From contig JAACJK010000224.1 of NCBI GenBank assembly GCA_013368325.1, forward strand, positions 310,001 to 374,000: 64,000 nt of DNA. The letters run 5' to 3'. Under the pieces are notes generated by a model, which made no database searches, was not told the origin of the DNA, and saw nothing but the letters and a program-made list of their open reading frames with translations. This document shows, piece by piece, positions 1 through 11,703 of the stretch (position 1 is the first letter of the stretch; each line of letters begins with the position of its first letter). The translations under genes and the position numbers were made by a program. Origin of the DNA: Ephemerocybe angulata (Eukaryota > Basidiomycota > Agaricomycetes > Agaricales > Psathyrellaceae).

Positions 1-2661
1 GTTTGAAGGTTGCACGACGTACCGATATAGGTCGAGATATACTTGTCCATGATCACGCAACCATACCAGATTCGCTTCCTTTCTTGAAGCTCCCACTCGC
101 TGAACAGGCGGCCGCCAAGGTCGACTCGTGCCCAGCCATCTGCACCACGGTGCATCCCCAAATCCTGGGCCATACGAATCGCCATTCCTATGTATGTCCA
201 CGCCTGAGCCATGGCGCCAATTCCGACCTCCCTGTAGCCCATAAGAAGCAAAGCTTGACATGTCGAAAGGCGAGAACTCGAGTAACTTTGATCCAGGATG
301 ATCTTGGCGGCGTCGAGGTAGTCGTCTCCCGCTGACCACATGACAGTGGGGTCCGAAGGTGGAGGGTTACCCGACGAATCGTATCGGGCAGCAATAGCGA
401 AGATAGTAAGTAAAAGGAGCGTGGGGATCCGACGTGGACGACGATTGAACCCCGGGGAATCATCAGATTCTGACGAATGGGAATGCCTACAAACAGAGTT
501 GCGAGATGTTATCGCGCATCCTACAATAGAAAGGAAACAGAAACGTACGTCTTTTTGTACACATTGAAGAAGGACCGTTTGTGAATAACTGGGAAAGCGG
601 AATGAACGTTGCGGAAATAGATATCAAGCAGTCGGTTCTGAGTGGCTTGGTCGGGGAGTTGAGACTGATGGTGGTCATCCTCTTGCAAGGTATTCTGGGC
701 GTCAGGTGCTGGGGGCCATACTCTTGCTTTCGGGAATCGCCTGGGTTTCGTTAATCGGGAAAAACGACGGTTGAATTAACTCAAATAAGCGCACCAAATG
801 CCACCTTCGTTCCGACCGTCCACACGCTCCTTGTTGTGAAGGATGTGGAGGCCGCTCGCCTTCCCGTGATACCTTACCTGCTCATCCTCGTTAAGACTGA
901 GTTGGCCGACTGCGCCAGTTAGTTCATCCTCGCTGTCAGAGCTGAGGCTATCAGAGCTTGAGCTTCTGCGCTCTTGGTTCATTGGATGAACTGGACTCAA
1001 CGAAGAATACGTGTGAGAGAACGCTCTCCCCCGCCTGCGGACAGCGCTGGCCGAAGTGGCCAACGACAGACTAGATGCATTGGCCGAGGAGGGGTACTGC
1101 AGCCCATGCGAAGAAAAGTCATGCTCACCAATCCTCCGTCGCTGACGGCGAACGGCGGGAGATTGATTTTCATCACTCGAATGGGTTTCAGATGACGCAG
1201 GGCGAGGAGGGACGATGCGCAATGGGGGCCGACTCCCGCTTGCGCCGGGCATGCCTTCATCACGATCGTCTGCCAACGCGTCCTGAGCGCCTTCCGTTTT
1301 GTCTGCTTCGAACCCCGCCGCGACGTTCAACATCGCAATGACGTTGTCTTGCCATTCATTGGAAGGACTGCACGTACGATGAGTTGAAGGGTAGGCGTGA
1401 AACCTTTATCAAAACTTACTGAGTCGACGTCAAGTCAATCTTCCCGGTGCCATCCTTGGGAGTCGAAGAATCCGACCCTGAATTCCCACCTGGAGGACGT
1501 GGCTTGGAAGCACCCCCGCTTTCGTGCTTTCGACCCTTTACGCCGTACGGTGAATTGTCGACTCGGCTGATGATCTCCTTTGCGAGTGGATCCTGAAGGA
1601 AACGGGTGAAGAGATTAGCCGCCATAACGTCGCAGCGAGCGATGGGAGATAAATTTAATATGTCACTCTCTGCTTTCGCGATCAAGAATCCAAGTCGTAC
1701 GCATGAAGGCCGACTTCCAATGATAATACTCGGAAGATGATAGTGAAGCACAACTTACTTTTGCCAGGTCTTCCAAGAGAGAATGGGCGCGAGGGTCCTT
1801 AGTTGCGAGCATAATGCCGACCAGGGCCTCTGTCTGGTGCAACCTCGCCTCGATAGCGTCAATGTAACCCTTTGGTGGACCACGCTTGCGCGAAGGGCCC
1901 AGGAACGTGCAGGCTAGAGATAAGGCCGATAGTGAGTATGGCGGCAAGAGGAAAAGGCAGTGGGAGGGCTGGATCGGTGACTCATGTAGGATTCGTTGCA
2001 AGACTTACGGGTACCCAGCATGATGCAGCTCTTGCAAGGTTCATTGGCGCTTGTACGTTCGCATTTGCACTTGGACTTGCGGCACTGATCACAGGCTAAG
2101 GGCGTCTATCTGAGAATGGAATGACACGGGAGCACTCCTCCTCCTCGTACCTTTACTGCTCCGGCGCCTGACTGATTTCTCGTGGGAGCTAGACCCCGGG
2201 CCCCCGAAGCCACCGCCGTGAGATTGGTCTTCACCGCCGAGCTCTGGGAGGTCTGATACGTCGTATTCGTCGCTGTAGGACATGGCGGGTCGATAGAATT
2301 CGGTTGGCTGGCTGGAGTTATCGGTTAAGGCGTGGCTGTAATTAATTTGCGGGGGTGCCAGATGCTGAGAGGCAACTGAACGAGGCCAAGCCTGCTCAGA
2401 TGGGATGCCCGAGCCAAAGCGATACAAACGTGCTGGTGGGAGGCAAGATGGGGAATCCGACGGAGTTCTCGACTGGGAAACCGAGGCGTGAGAGGGTACG
2501 GTGTGTGGATTGAACTTGAACTGGAAATGCTGCAGGGAAGACGAATCCGGAGACAAATCGGGTGAAGCAGAAGCTTCTGTCTTTACAGGGACCTGATGAT
2601 GGGCATTGAGATGAGGGACTTCGAGGAAGTAGGCAACGTTTGGACCGGATAGTGTCCCCAT
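1..2661 (-). CDS. Zn2Cys6 transcription factor, XlnR-like (partial, 3' end outside window)
   Basis: A nuclear zinc-cluster regulator, split by several short introns; only the 5' part lies in the window. The start chosen is ATG at 2661, followed by GPNVAYFLEVPH. A Ser/Pro-rich N-terminus leads to a zinc cluster (about 2093-1975) that is completed across an intron: CDQCRKSKCKC, then PCKSCIMLGTPC. This has the C-x2-C-x6-C-x8-C-x2-C-x6-C spacing of the class. GPSRKRGPPKGYIDAIEARL follows, the linker and dimerisation helix typical of XlnR relatives. DPLAKEIISRVDNSPYG, RYHGKASGLHIL and NEGGIW come next. From about 720 the Fungal_trans domain begins (FRNVHSAFPVIHKRSFF; AWTYIGMAIRMAQDLGMHR; ERKRIWYGCVIMDKYI), and it runs off the edge. 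Relatives control plant-polysaccharide or general carbon metabolism. The family call is firm; the regulon is unknown. Confidence 0.9.
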
Positions 2662-5600
2662 GACCGATGGAGGGAGCGCGTTGGCGCAGGGCGGACGCGT
2701 AGAGCGGGGGATAACAGTGGGGAACCGTTGGGGCTTGGACTTACATATTTTCCTCCGAGGCACCAAAGGTTACTAAAGCAATTGTCGGCGATCGACGTTT
2801 CGGGAGAAAGATTTAAAAAAATAAGAACTTCTGCGACCAGATATGGCAGATCTCCCCGATTCTCCAGTTTTTGAGGATGTCCACAAGCCGCCGATTGCCC
2901 CAAAATAGACAACCGCCGACATACATACCGGCATCGGTCTCTTGACTTGCGCGGTGTTCCTTCCGCTGCTGCGTGAACCTCCTCGTAGGCCGTGCCAGCT
3001 GCTTGCAACAACTCAGTACAAAGGGCGTGCACAGAGCAAGATTGCACTATACCGATGGACAATTCTCGGACGGGGGTTTGATATAATGAACCTGCGCCAA
3101 CCCTGCTGACGCCTGTTTCAATTTGATGAGCGTAGACTCGGGCTTCTCTGCATCACCATTGGACGGCGCCTCCCTCTCACAGTTTGCCAGATGCTTTCTA
3201 TTGGATCTTTGGGGTCTATTCATTATTTCTATGTACTTGTGTCAGCTCGATATAGACGGTCAGCTAACTGTGTTGAATGAGCGGGGCATTCTCCGAAACT
3301 CTCGTCGCCAATAACCGGGGCATCTACTCGGGGTCTCCCTATGATCTCAGAATGCGGTCTACGGAGGTAGCGGAAGGTAACGGTCCGTTTACACCTAAGA
3401 TCGTGCACAGTGCGCTCAGCAGCTGAGGACTTCCAGAGCTTCGTCGACGACGCTCGATGGCTGAAGTATCGCTCTCAAAGATAAGATATAGTGGTCCTGC
3501 TGCCTGTCACCCCGCCACATCGATCATTGCCCGGCAAGCGCCAAGTCCAGCAACGTGGGCTCGGGACCCGAAAACAGGGCTAGGCGTTCACTAAGAGCAG
3601 CCGTTTGGGAAGCCCAGTCGTTGCATTTCATGGGTATTTTCTGATATTCCACCCCATTCCAAGCCAATATCCCTTGTCATACTCTCTATCCGCTTTTAGC
3701 ATACTCCTCAGTACAAATAACCTTGTTGAATCAAGGTCAAGGAACTACACGCCTTTAAATAATTTTGGTTAGTGCCAATGTCGACAGAACGTGCGCGTGG
3801 ACAGGACGCCCAGAATAGGGGATATCCTTGGATCACCGTCTTCTACTAGTGGCTTACAACCCTGAGATGCATTCGACTTTCCACATAAGGCGTGTTTCCT
3901 GATTTCATTGGGCCGAGCGTTAGTACTACACGACTGACGTCGGCGGCTGTACCTCACCACTGAGATATGTATTATGAGAGCGGCGGGTCTAGGAGAGCAA
4001 CTATTCGAGGTGCACTTGATAACATAGTTTTACTCCTCTCGCCGGTATGTACGTGATTCTACCCCGAATATTCCTGCATTCGTACGACGCAGTGCGTGTA
4101 GGCACATCACATTGTGCCACACGGGTCCCGACCGGCGCTTATTGACTAAGAAGCACCTGAGCCTCCGTCGTCCCCAGTAATTGTCGTCAGACAGCCTCAG
4201 TCAGAAGAGCGGCAGTCAGTCGACTTTCTCAATTGATCGTCGACTTGTCGGCCGTACATGCAACCCTCCAAAGAGTTTGAAGGCTCTTCTTTCTGTGACT
4301 CTGATAGGAGTCAGAACACGAATGCGCTGCTAGCGCTCTGCCGACATCCTGTCCAAACTCAGTCCCGTAAAATTAGTCAAACTTGATGTTTATGACCTCG
4401 AGATCCCCGCAATTGAAATGACCGTGCGCGTTTGTGGGCGTTCAGCAAGATTTTGTCCCAGGTAAACGCCCAAAGGTCGGGAGTTCATTCCATAGTACGC
4501 CACCTATCATTGATTCGAAGTTAATAGAAAGTCAATAACATGAGAAACACTAACTCACTCGAGATGAAGAACCACGCGTTGAGCGCTTACTCTATAGAGA
4601 GAGTACGGTATCTCAACGTAAACCTACAGAGAACTCGAGAACGGAGCATCGATGACAGACGAGAAGTACGCGATGTCACCGCAAAGTCTTGTCAACATTC
4701 AACAGACTTCCATACAGGTACGCTCCACCGTATCGTCGAAATGGAGCGTCTTCTTCTGCGGGAGACGACATATGTTCTCATATGTTTCGTAGAAATCACG
4801 ACCTCGTTCGATGTGACGGTTAGAAGACTTCGAATTAACTTCTAGGGTCTCTGCGCCCTCTCAAACCGTAAAAGACTAAACGACATTTTGCGGAGGCCGG
4901 CAGAAGCTCAGGCTGACGAAGAGTACATCGGAGATTATCAGAGATCGCTTGCCTGGACGGAGATCGACACCAGCCATGTGCATGTGCCTCCATGTGCTCT
5001 GATCAAGGCACAAAGAACGGCTGAGCAGCGCACTGCACGGTGATCAAGTGCTGCGGAACCTCCTTGAACGAGACGATGCCTTACGATGCCCTTGTCTCAC
5101 CTTGCCTCCAGCCTCACCGCACTGTAGCAAAAACATCCCTACGACTTACGCCCTTTCATCCGCCTTAGACTCCCATGACCAGCCTCCTCTCCTCTTCGAT
5201 CTAAGCAAACGATGCTCTGCAATGGTTCTGCAACCCTTAGAATTTCTAAGCAGGTCCGCAAGGCAGTCCAAGACGTTCCACTAGAACGATCGCCAACCGG
5301 ACCCGAGGCAGCCAATCCCAAGCCATCGTCATACCTCCATCGCCGTCCGTTTCCAAACCCTGTTTCCAAACCTTTCCAACGACAACAAGATCCAGGAAGA
5401 TAGTAGGAGATAGCGCCGGATTGCCCAGTATAGAATGCCGACGCTTTATCCTTCATCCGCTGATTGCATTTGCGATCAATGCCCCCGCTCCGCACATGGA
5501 GAGACGTGGAGTACGTTGCCCAAAATGCATGCGGGTTAGACGGTACGTAGACGCCTGCCAGTTGTCGACCTGTAGGCTGTAGATCAAGTCCGGACGTCTG

Positions 5601-6052
5601 GATGTCAGACTTAGACTGCGCTGGCGTTCGTCAGGGGATCTCAGACCACATCCGTCCATCGAGAGAGAGGCATAGCAAGCACCGAACGACATGGATGGAA
5701 AGTTTCGATTCTCGAATCCAATTACAAAATCTACACTTGAGTGATTACGATAAAACGGGCAACAAGGTAGCCGAGGGTACAAAAGAAGGAGGAATGCAGG
5801 AGAGAGAGAAAGAGAAGTATCCAGCCAGGAAGCCACGGTACTTCCTAGATATGTGATATCTATAAATCATGCAGACGAGCAGGTCGATACTGGTAGGGAA
5901 GGGAAACAAACACGATGGGAGAGTAGAAAATGGAGAGACAGGGAACATGGTATTCATTCACAGAGGACGGAAAATGTCACAAGCAAGAAGGAGAGAGAAT
6001 GAAATGAAACGAGAGAAACAGACAGACAGAAAAATGAAATGAAAGCAGCGCA
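2662..6052. other. Intergenic region, 3.4 kb, no gene recognised
   Basis: The left part serves as 5' region of the zinc-cluster gene and the right end as 3' region of the Sds3-like gene. A 101-codon ATG frame at 4540-4845 (+) has no recognisable motif and no intron context, so I do not call it. I saw no transposon ends, tRNA boxes or long repeats. The region is AT-richer than the flanking genes and may hold decayed sequence. Confidence 0.5.
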
Positions 6053-9000
6053 CTAATGACCGTCAACCATTTGCGGTAGACTCATCTTAGATGGCGGAGG
6101 CAACCCACTGCGTTCCCAGTCCCTATCCCGCTCCCTGCCCGGCCCCATCATCGAAGGCGGGGGGACAGGACCCATCGGCGGAAGCGGCCCAGCACGACTG
6201 GACGGAGACGGCGATCTTCTCGAAGTCGAGGGCGGCGGCGGAGGCGGGCCATAAGGCCGGACAGGCCCATTTTGCGACACCTGCGAATGAGGAGGCGCAC
6301 CGGTAGGCGTAGACGTACGCCCAGGACCTGCAAGCCTCGGCGACGAGGCATACGACGAGTGACCAGATGTCGGTGGAGGGCCAGCCTTCCCCGGCAAGCC
6401 AGGCGACGGGGGTCTCATCGCCTTAAGTCCGCCTGGCGACGACCTGTTTCCTTGCATTGAGGGTGGGGGCGGAGGCCCATATCTCGGCGGTGAGAGTTGC
6501 GCAGCAGGGTTGTTGTAATTCGACGACGACCCAGGGCTCCGAGGCGGGGGTAGTCTTCTTGGAGGAGACGCAGCAATGCTATTCTGCAGTGGCGAAGGAC
6601 CCGAAGGCGGTGGAGGGCCCCTTCCGATGTGACCACCAGAAGGGTTAGCATAGCGATTACTTGGCGACCGTGTTTGCTGTTCTTGAGGATAGCCTGGCGG
6701 AACGGAAGATGATGATGATGGGCGATATCCGTCATCTCCAGAATTCCACTGGCCTCGAGGCGTCGCCGTTCCGTTTAAATGAGAAGGCGGATTATTCGAC
6801 GGCGGTGGAAGAGTACCCTGGGGCCCAAGAGACAGAGGAACAGGGATAGGGCGGTCCCGGTCGTCGACGATCCCTGCAGAAGGCTGACCCTTCCGAATAT
6901 CAACATCCCTCTCCTTCTCCTTCTCGCGTTCCCGGATCGACATGGAACTGGGTCGTGACACATCCCCCTTCCAGATCGGCTTTGCTCCTCCAGAAGGTCC
7001 GGCATTTGGATTAACATCCGAAGGATGCCTACCTTCATAGTCACGCGAGACACGGGGGCTATGGCCCGGTATGCCGGGTGGCACAGATGATGAGGAGTGG
7101 CCGGAAGGCGGAGGTGGATGGGACGACGAAGATTGGGAGTGATGGTGGTGGACAATATGGTGGTGATGCGTAGGAGGTGCTCGATGGTGATGATGGTGAC
7201 CCGCCGAACTATGGGGGGCTCCTGGAGGTACGCTATGCGAGTGCGCATGAGGCACTGGAGGTGGCCGGTGAGGCTGGCCGAACTGTTGCTGCTGCTGCAT
7301 GTAGTGCTCTCGGTCGCGCTGGCGTTCGAGCTGGTCGATGTCCATCTGCTCTTTCTCTCGCTCCCTGTCCATCTCCCTCGCCTCCATCTCCTTTTCCCGG
7401 GCACGCTTCTCCCTCTCCCGTTCGCGAGCACGGATCTTTTCTTGTCTTTCCCGCTCTTGCATAATCCAATCCTTCTCGCGTTGAAGCTCGCGATCCCTTT
7501 CCCTTTGATGTTGCTCGCGCTCCCGTATCCACCTCTCCTGCTCCTCCTTCTCGTTTGTAGGTCTATCAAGAGGATGTCCTCTTCGTTCTGCCCAATCAGG
7601 CTTTGCGTCGGAGACGTAGGTCCCCATACCCATCCCTGGGCCCAGCCATGTACCAGGAGGCGGCTGGGGTCCCTCGCGGGGGTGCTTCATAGCAACCTCT
7701 CCATTCGAAGGTACGGCTGGTGACTGGGATCGCCTGTTGCCCATGGGAGCCTGCTCTTGCAAGTGATTCGCACCGGAGGAATACACCGTCGGTCCTCCAT
7801 TCCTTCCCTGACCGAAGTAAGGGTGGTGAGGTTGGTGTGGGCCACCCATCGCGGGTCCAGCGAGCTCGAGCTCACGCTCTCTTTCCCGATCCAACCGGTC
7901 GCGTTCGAGAGGGTGGTGAGGTGATAGATGAACGTGGTGATTCGGGTTGCTCGCAATAGGGCCACTGGGGCCTGGCGGATTGTGCTGGTGCATCCGCCCT
8001 GGTTGAGGGGGCGGAGGACCTGGGAGGTAAGGATAGTTGCCACTCGGGATTGGCCCACTAACTGAATGGTGGGGATACCCGGGCCCTGCTGGTTGTGTTG
8101 GTCGTCCGTAAGCATCGTAATGAGTAGGCGGTTCGAAGCCAGCGGGTTGACTTGAAGGACCAGCAGGATGAGCGTTCATCGTCGAACTGCGGTGGTCCCG
8201 ACTGTCGTAAGTTGAGTGTCTGCGGTTTTGGAGAAGGAATTCCAGGTCCTGAGAGACGTCAGCGGATGACAGGACAGTGAGCTCGGGATAGACAAAGTCG
8301 CTAGACTGGAGGGGATACTCCAACTTCTGCTTCGAGTAGCCGTTGGAGAAGGGAAGGCTTGTTATTATCTTCCTAAGGGAAGGAGCGGGGGGAACAGACG
8401 TCGGTGGCGGAGGGATGCGGCGAACTTTCCAGATGTCAGTTGCAACTCCTGAACGACGATGCTAAGGTACGCACTAGGTTGGGGTCGCTCAGCAGCGCGG
8501 CGCTCTCGTTCCAGCTTTCTTCGCTTGCGATTGGTTTCCGAAATCATATCGGTTTGGAGGTGATCACGTTCGAACTGGTGCTTGGAGTTCAGAAACGGAA
8601 AGAAAAAGGGTATAACGAGAAACACACCTCCCACCAACTCCAGGTAGCGCGATCTTCTGCACGTCGTCTCTTTCCTATGTTCGCAATCTCGTAGAAGCGC
8701 TTCTTGTTCGCCAATTCAAGACGCTTGTCTCGTCTCTTTGTCAATTCCGCAAGCAGATGAAGCATTTCAGGATGATGTTCTGAATGAAAGCGTCAGAATG
8801 CAAATTATCGCGCCGAAGGTACGCGGGACATACGCTGTTTAACCAAATCTTCCTCCCAAGCAAGATTGTCCATCTTCTCCAGATAAATCCGCTCTCGAAG
8901 AGTCGCCCACTTGAATTCGATGGTCGCAAGAACGTCGAGAGCTTCAGCACGGTGAGCAGGTTGCAGGTCTGACTCCATCTCGTTATCGTGTTCCATGTCG

Positions 9001-10715
9001 TCGTCGCCATTCTCGTTCTCGTTCTCGTTCTCTTCGCCTTCAACATCAACATCGCCGTCAAGGTCAACGTCGCCTGTCGAGCGGTTATCGTCATCGTTGT
9101 CATCTTGGCCTTCTGCTCCGCCCTCCTGGTCCTGGGCCATTTCGGTATCGCCATCCTGGTCAATGTGGACGCTTTCCTTCCCTCCTTTAGCAGAAGACTT
9201 CGGAAGGCTTTCGGTTGAGCGATTAGGGTCGGCGAGGCTTGCTTGTTCGAGCAGCGATGCCCTGCGTTGCCTCGAAACGTCTGCCAAGGACGTCCTTTGC
9301 TCCTCGTCTTCCTCCTCGTCGTCGGAGGCCTTGGCGGAGGGTGCAGGCGAGGCTTCACGCGAAGTGACAGCCGAGGTGGTGCTGTTGCCAGGAACATTCG
9401 CTGTGGGTCCAGTGTTGGCGGCGATTGCTGCATTGACGAAGTCGTTAAGTCCAGTGGGCATGCGTCCGCGGGAGAGAGGCTTGGCTGCACCAGTCGCTCG
9501 GGTAGGGGAGCGGGTTGGAGAGGGAACCGGAGCTTGAGTAGCAGGGGACGCGGGTGTGATGGGCGCCAGGGAGTGTGGTCTGCTCGTTCCAGAAGGACCG
9601 TCGGCCCTTGGGTTTGCGTCACCGGCGGTTTCAGACTTGCTGTCGTCGCCACAGTCGGCTTTGGACGAGGCTTTTCCATCCCGTGAGTCAGAGGCTGGCT
9701 TCGTTGGATGCGAGTCCGAAGTAGAAGCGGGCGGTTCGGCGGCGGCACCATTCGCAAGGCGTTGCTGCTTTGCCAATTTCGCGAGAGCCTTCTTCTTCTT
9801 CTTGCTAACGTAGGGTGTCCCGTCCGAGTTCTTATCGCTCCATTCAGAGTCATCGGAGCCTGACGCGTAGTCGAAAGGAAAGTCAACGGCGAGAGTTGGG
9901 TAGCCGTAGTTGTCAACATCGTCGTTGTTGTCGTAGTCTTCGCTGTCGGCTTCGTCTGCTTCCATGGCGGCCAAGGGGCCGAGAAGATTTAGACGCTCCT
10001 GTGCTATCCGCAGGCGGGCACGTACTGCCTGGGTGCGTTTCAGATTGGCCACTCGCATAGGTTCTTCGAAAGTAATGGTCAGAAAATGTTTAACATAAAC
10101 GGTGAGGAACGACTTACTCGCAGTCGCGTCGGCCTCCTCGTCGTCATCGCCCTCCTCCTCTTCCATCGCTTTCGGAGGCGGTGGAACATCCTCTTCCTCT
10201 TCCTCTTCTTCTTCCTCCTCCTCTTCTTCCTCCTCCTCCTCGCGTGTCGCCTCCTCCTCCTCCATGGCTTCCAGAGCTCTTTGCTCTTTGCTCGCCCATC
10301 CCCACATCGGGGCAGGAACAATGCTGCTGCGTTTGCGCCTTCGCGTCTTCGTTGGGCGGCGCGAAGGTGGCGGCGGTCGTTTGTCAGTGTCGGGAGTGTC
10401 TTCGTCTTCCTCCTCTTCGTCCTCGTCGTCGTCACGGGTGGACGAGCGTTTCTTGTTCTCGTGGCTGTTGCCGCTGCCGTTTTCCTGTTCGTCCTCGGTG
10501 AGTTCGGAGAGTTCAGAGCCTGAATCCAGGCCGGTAGCGCCGCTGTTGGGTGGTCTGTGGCTGTCGTTGAGGGATGAGCCCGAGGGCTTGCTGGTCGAGG
10601 CGGAGGATCTGGGCTGGGGGCCTCCCAGTGACTGAGCCGGTGCTGGCTGGGGAGGGGGTGTTGGAGAGGGCGAGGGCGAACTAAGGGGGTCGGAGGAGAT
10701 TGTCGAGCCAGTCAT
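6053..10715 (-). CDS. Sds3/Dep1-like subunit of the Rpd3-Sin3 histone deacetylase complex, with long disordered tail
   Basis: Sds3 proteins bridge Sin3 and Rpd3 in the nuclear deacetylase complex. ATG at 10715 opens a Ser/Pro and Asp/Glu-rich N-terminus, with a pure Glu run near 10250-10190. The Sds3 domain is built over introns: RAEALDVLATIEFKWATLRE and MDNLAWEEDLVKQ, then (after an intron near 8827-8787) HHPEMLHLLAELTKRRDKRL and RFYEIANIGKRRR, then DLQTDMISETNRKRRKLERE. The usual PQPIRRIPPPP and APSLRK segment follows near 8417. About 750 more residues (8330-6053) are low complexity: Pro-rich, a His run, and RERERE/EREKE stretches. Yeast Sds3 and Dep1 are only some 330-400 residues long. 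One continuous gene is likely because the tail is in frame with the Sds3 domain and has no credible start of its own. The DNA of a predicted 54-nt intron at about 10116-10063 is also open in frame. Confidence 0.85.
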
Positions 10716-11703
10716 GGCTGCGCGGGGACGGTGTCAAGACAGGGCTGGACGTCGTGGCAGACGGTGAGCAAGGATTATGTGTGTGGAGGACAACAAAACG
10801 CCGTTCAAAGATGTGAGGTGGTTCGTGCGCGAGAAACAGCACGATCACTCCCTTGCCCTTTTCGGGCTGCATACCTAATCCGGTCTGCCCAGATTTTTCC
10901 CATCTAATCTTATCTCCTTCCTTCGTCCTCCTGCCACTCCCTTACGAGATTTCCTTCTCCTTTGCGACTGCAGGATCGCCTTTCACCGGCCGTGCAGCTG
11001 TGCAAGACGGCAGAATCGTCCCTTCCCTAGAAACTATCTGTGGAGAAACTCTAAACGACGTGGCGTTCACGGTACTTGTTTGTTGAGCGACAGGATATCC
11101 AGTTTCATACTAGCTGTGAGGATGTACTCTCACACGAAGCATTCCGATGATCTACGCACCGCAAAAGAACCAGCTGCGACTGGGAGGGATTGGGCCCGCT
11201 CCGGCTCCTCTTGCGAAGATCGAGCCTGCGGCCATGACAAAGGATGATGACGTTGGGCAGATAGACCATGGTAACCTCCCAGGCCTCAGTACTCAGTGTT
11301 CAGCTGTGGAGGAAGGAGACCAGCGAGACACACAGCATATCCGACTCAAAGCCATCATGGATCTTGCTTCATTGGTCTAGTGGCCCCGCACATAGTTTAA
11401 ACACCAGTCTATTCTTGGCAAACATGTCCCTACTGATATTTACACCCCACTACGCTACACCTATGGTATACCTCCTTCCTACCCCACATTAATTTGACCT
11501 TGGACCACCAGAGACCTATCTTATGGTACGTCGTGCCCAGTGGCATTATTCTCCTCAATATACAATACATTACACGAATGATGAATGATATTTCATCGCT
11601 TCAGCTACCCCATATCATCCCAGCCCAAGAGATGACCGATATTATAAACAAACAATTAGAAGAGCAATGGTGCCCGCTACAGAACTTCCGCTGCCGCTCC
11701 AGC
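10716..11703. other. Intergenic, 5' region of the Sds3-like gene and 3' region of RTF1
   Basis: About 1 kb with no supported gene. A tRNA A-box-like string near 11371 (TTGGTCTAGTGG) has no matching B box or cloverleaf. The part next to 10716 should hold the promoter of the minus-strand Sds3-like gene. Confidence 0.5.

Noticed and set aside
4540..4845. 101-codon ATG frame in the 3.4-kb intergenic region
   Set aside because: No family motif, no neighbouring exons and no supportive codon bias.
8741..9919. 392-codon minus-strand frame
   Set aside because: It overlaps the Sds3-like coding frame out of register and lacks the HPE and helix motifs found in the true frame.
11368..11382. tRNA A-box-like string TTGGTCTAGTGG
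   Set aside because: No B box, anticodon stem or acceptor stem can be placed around it.
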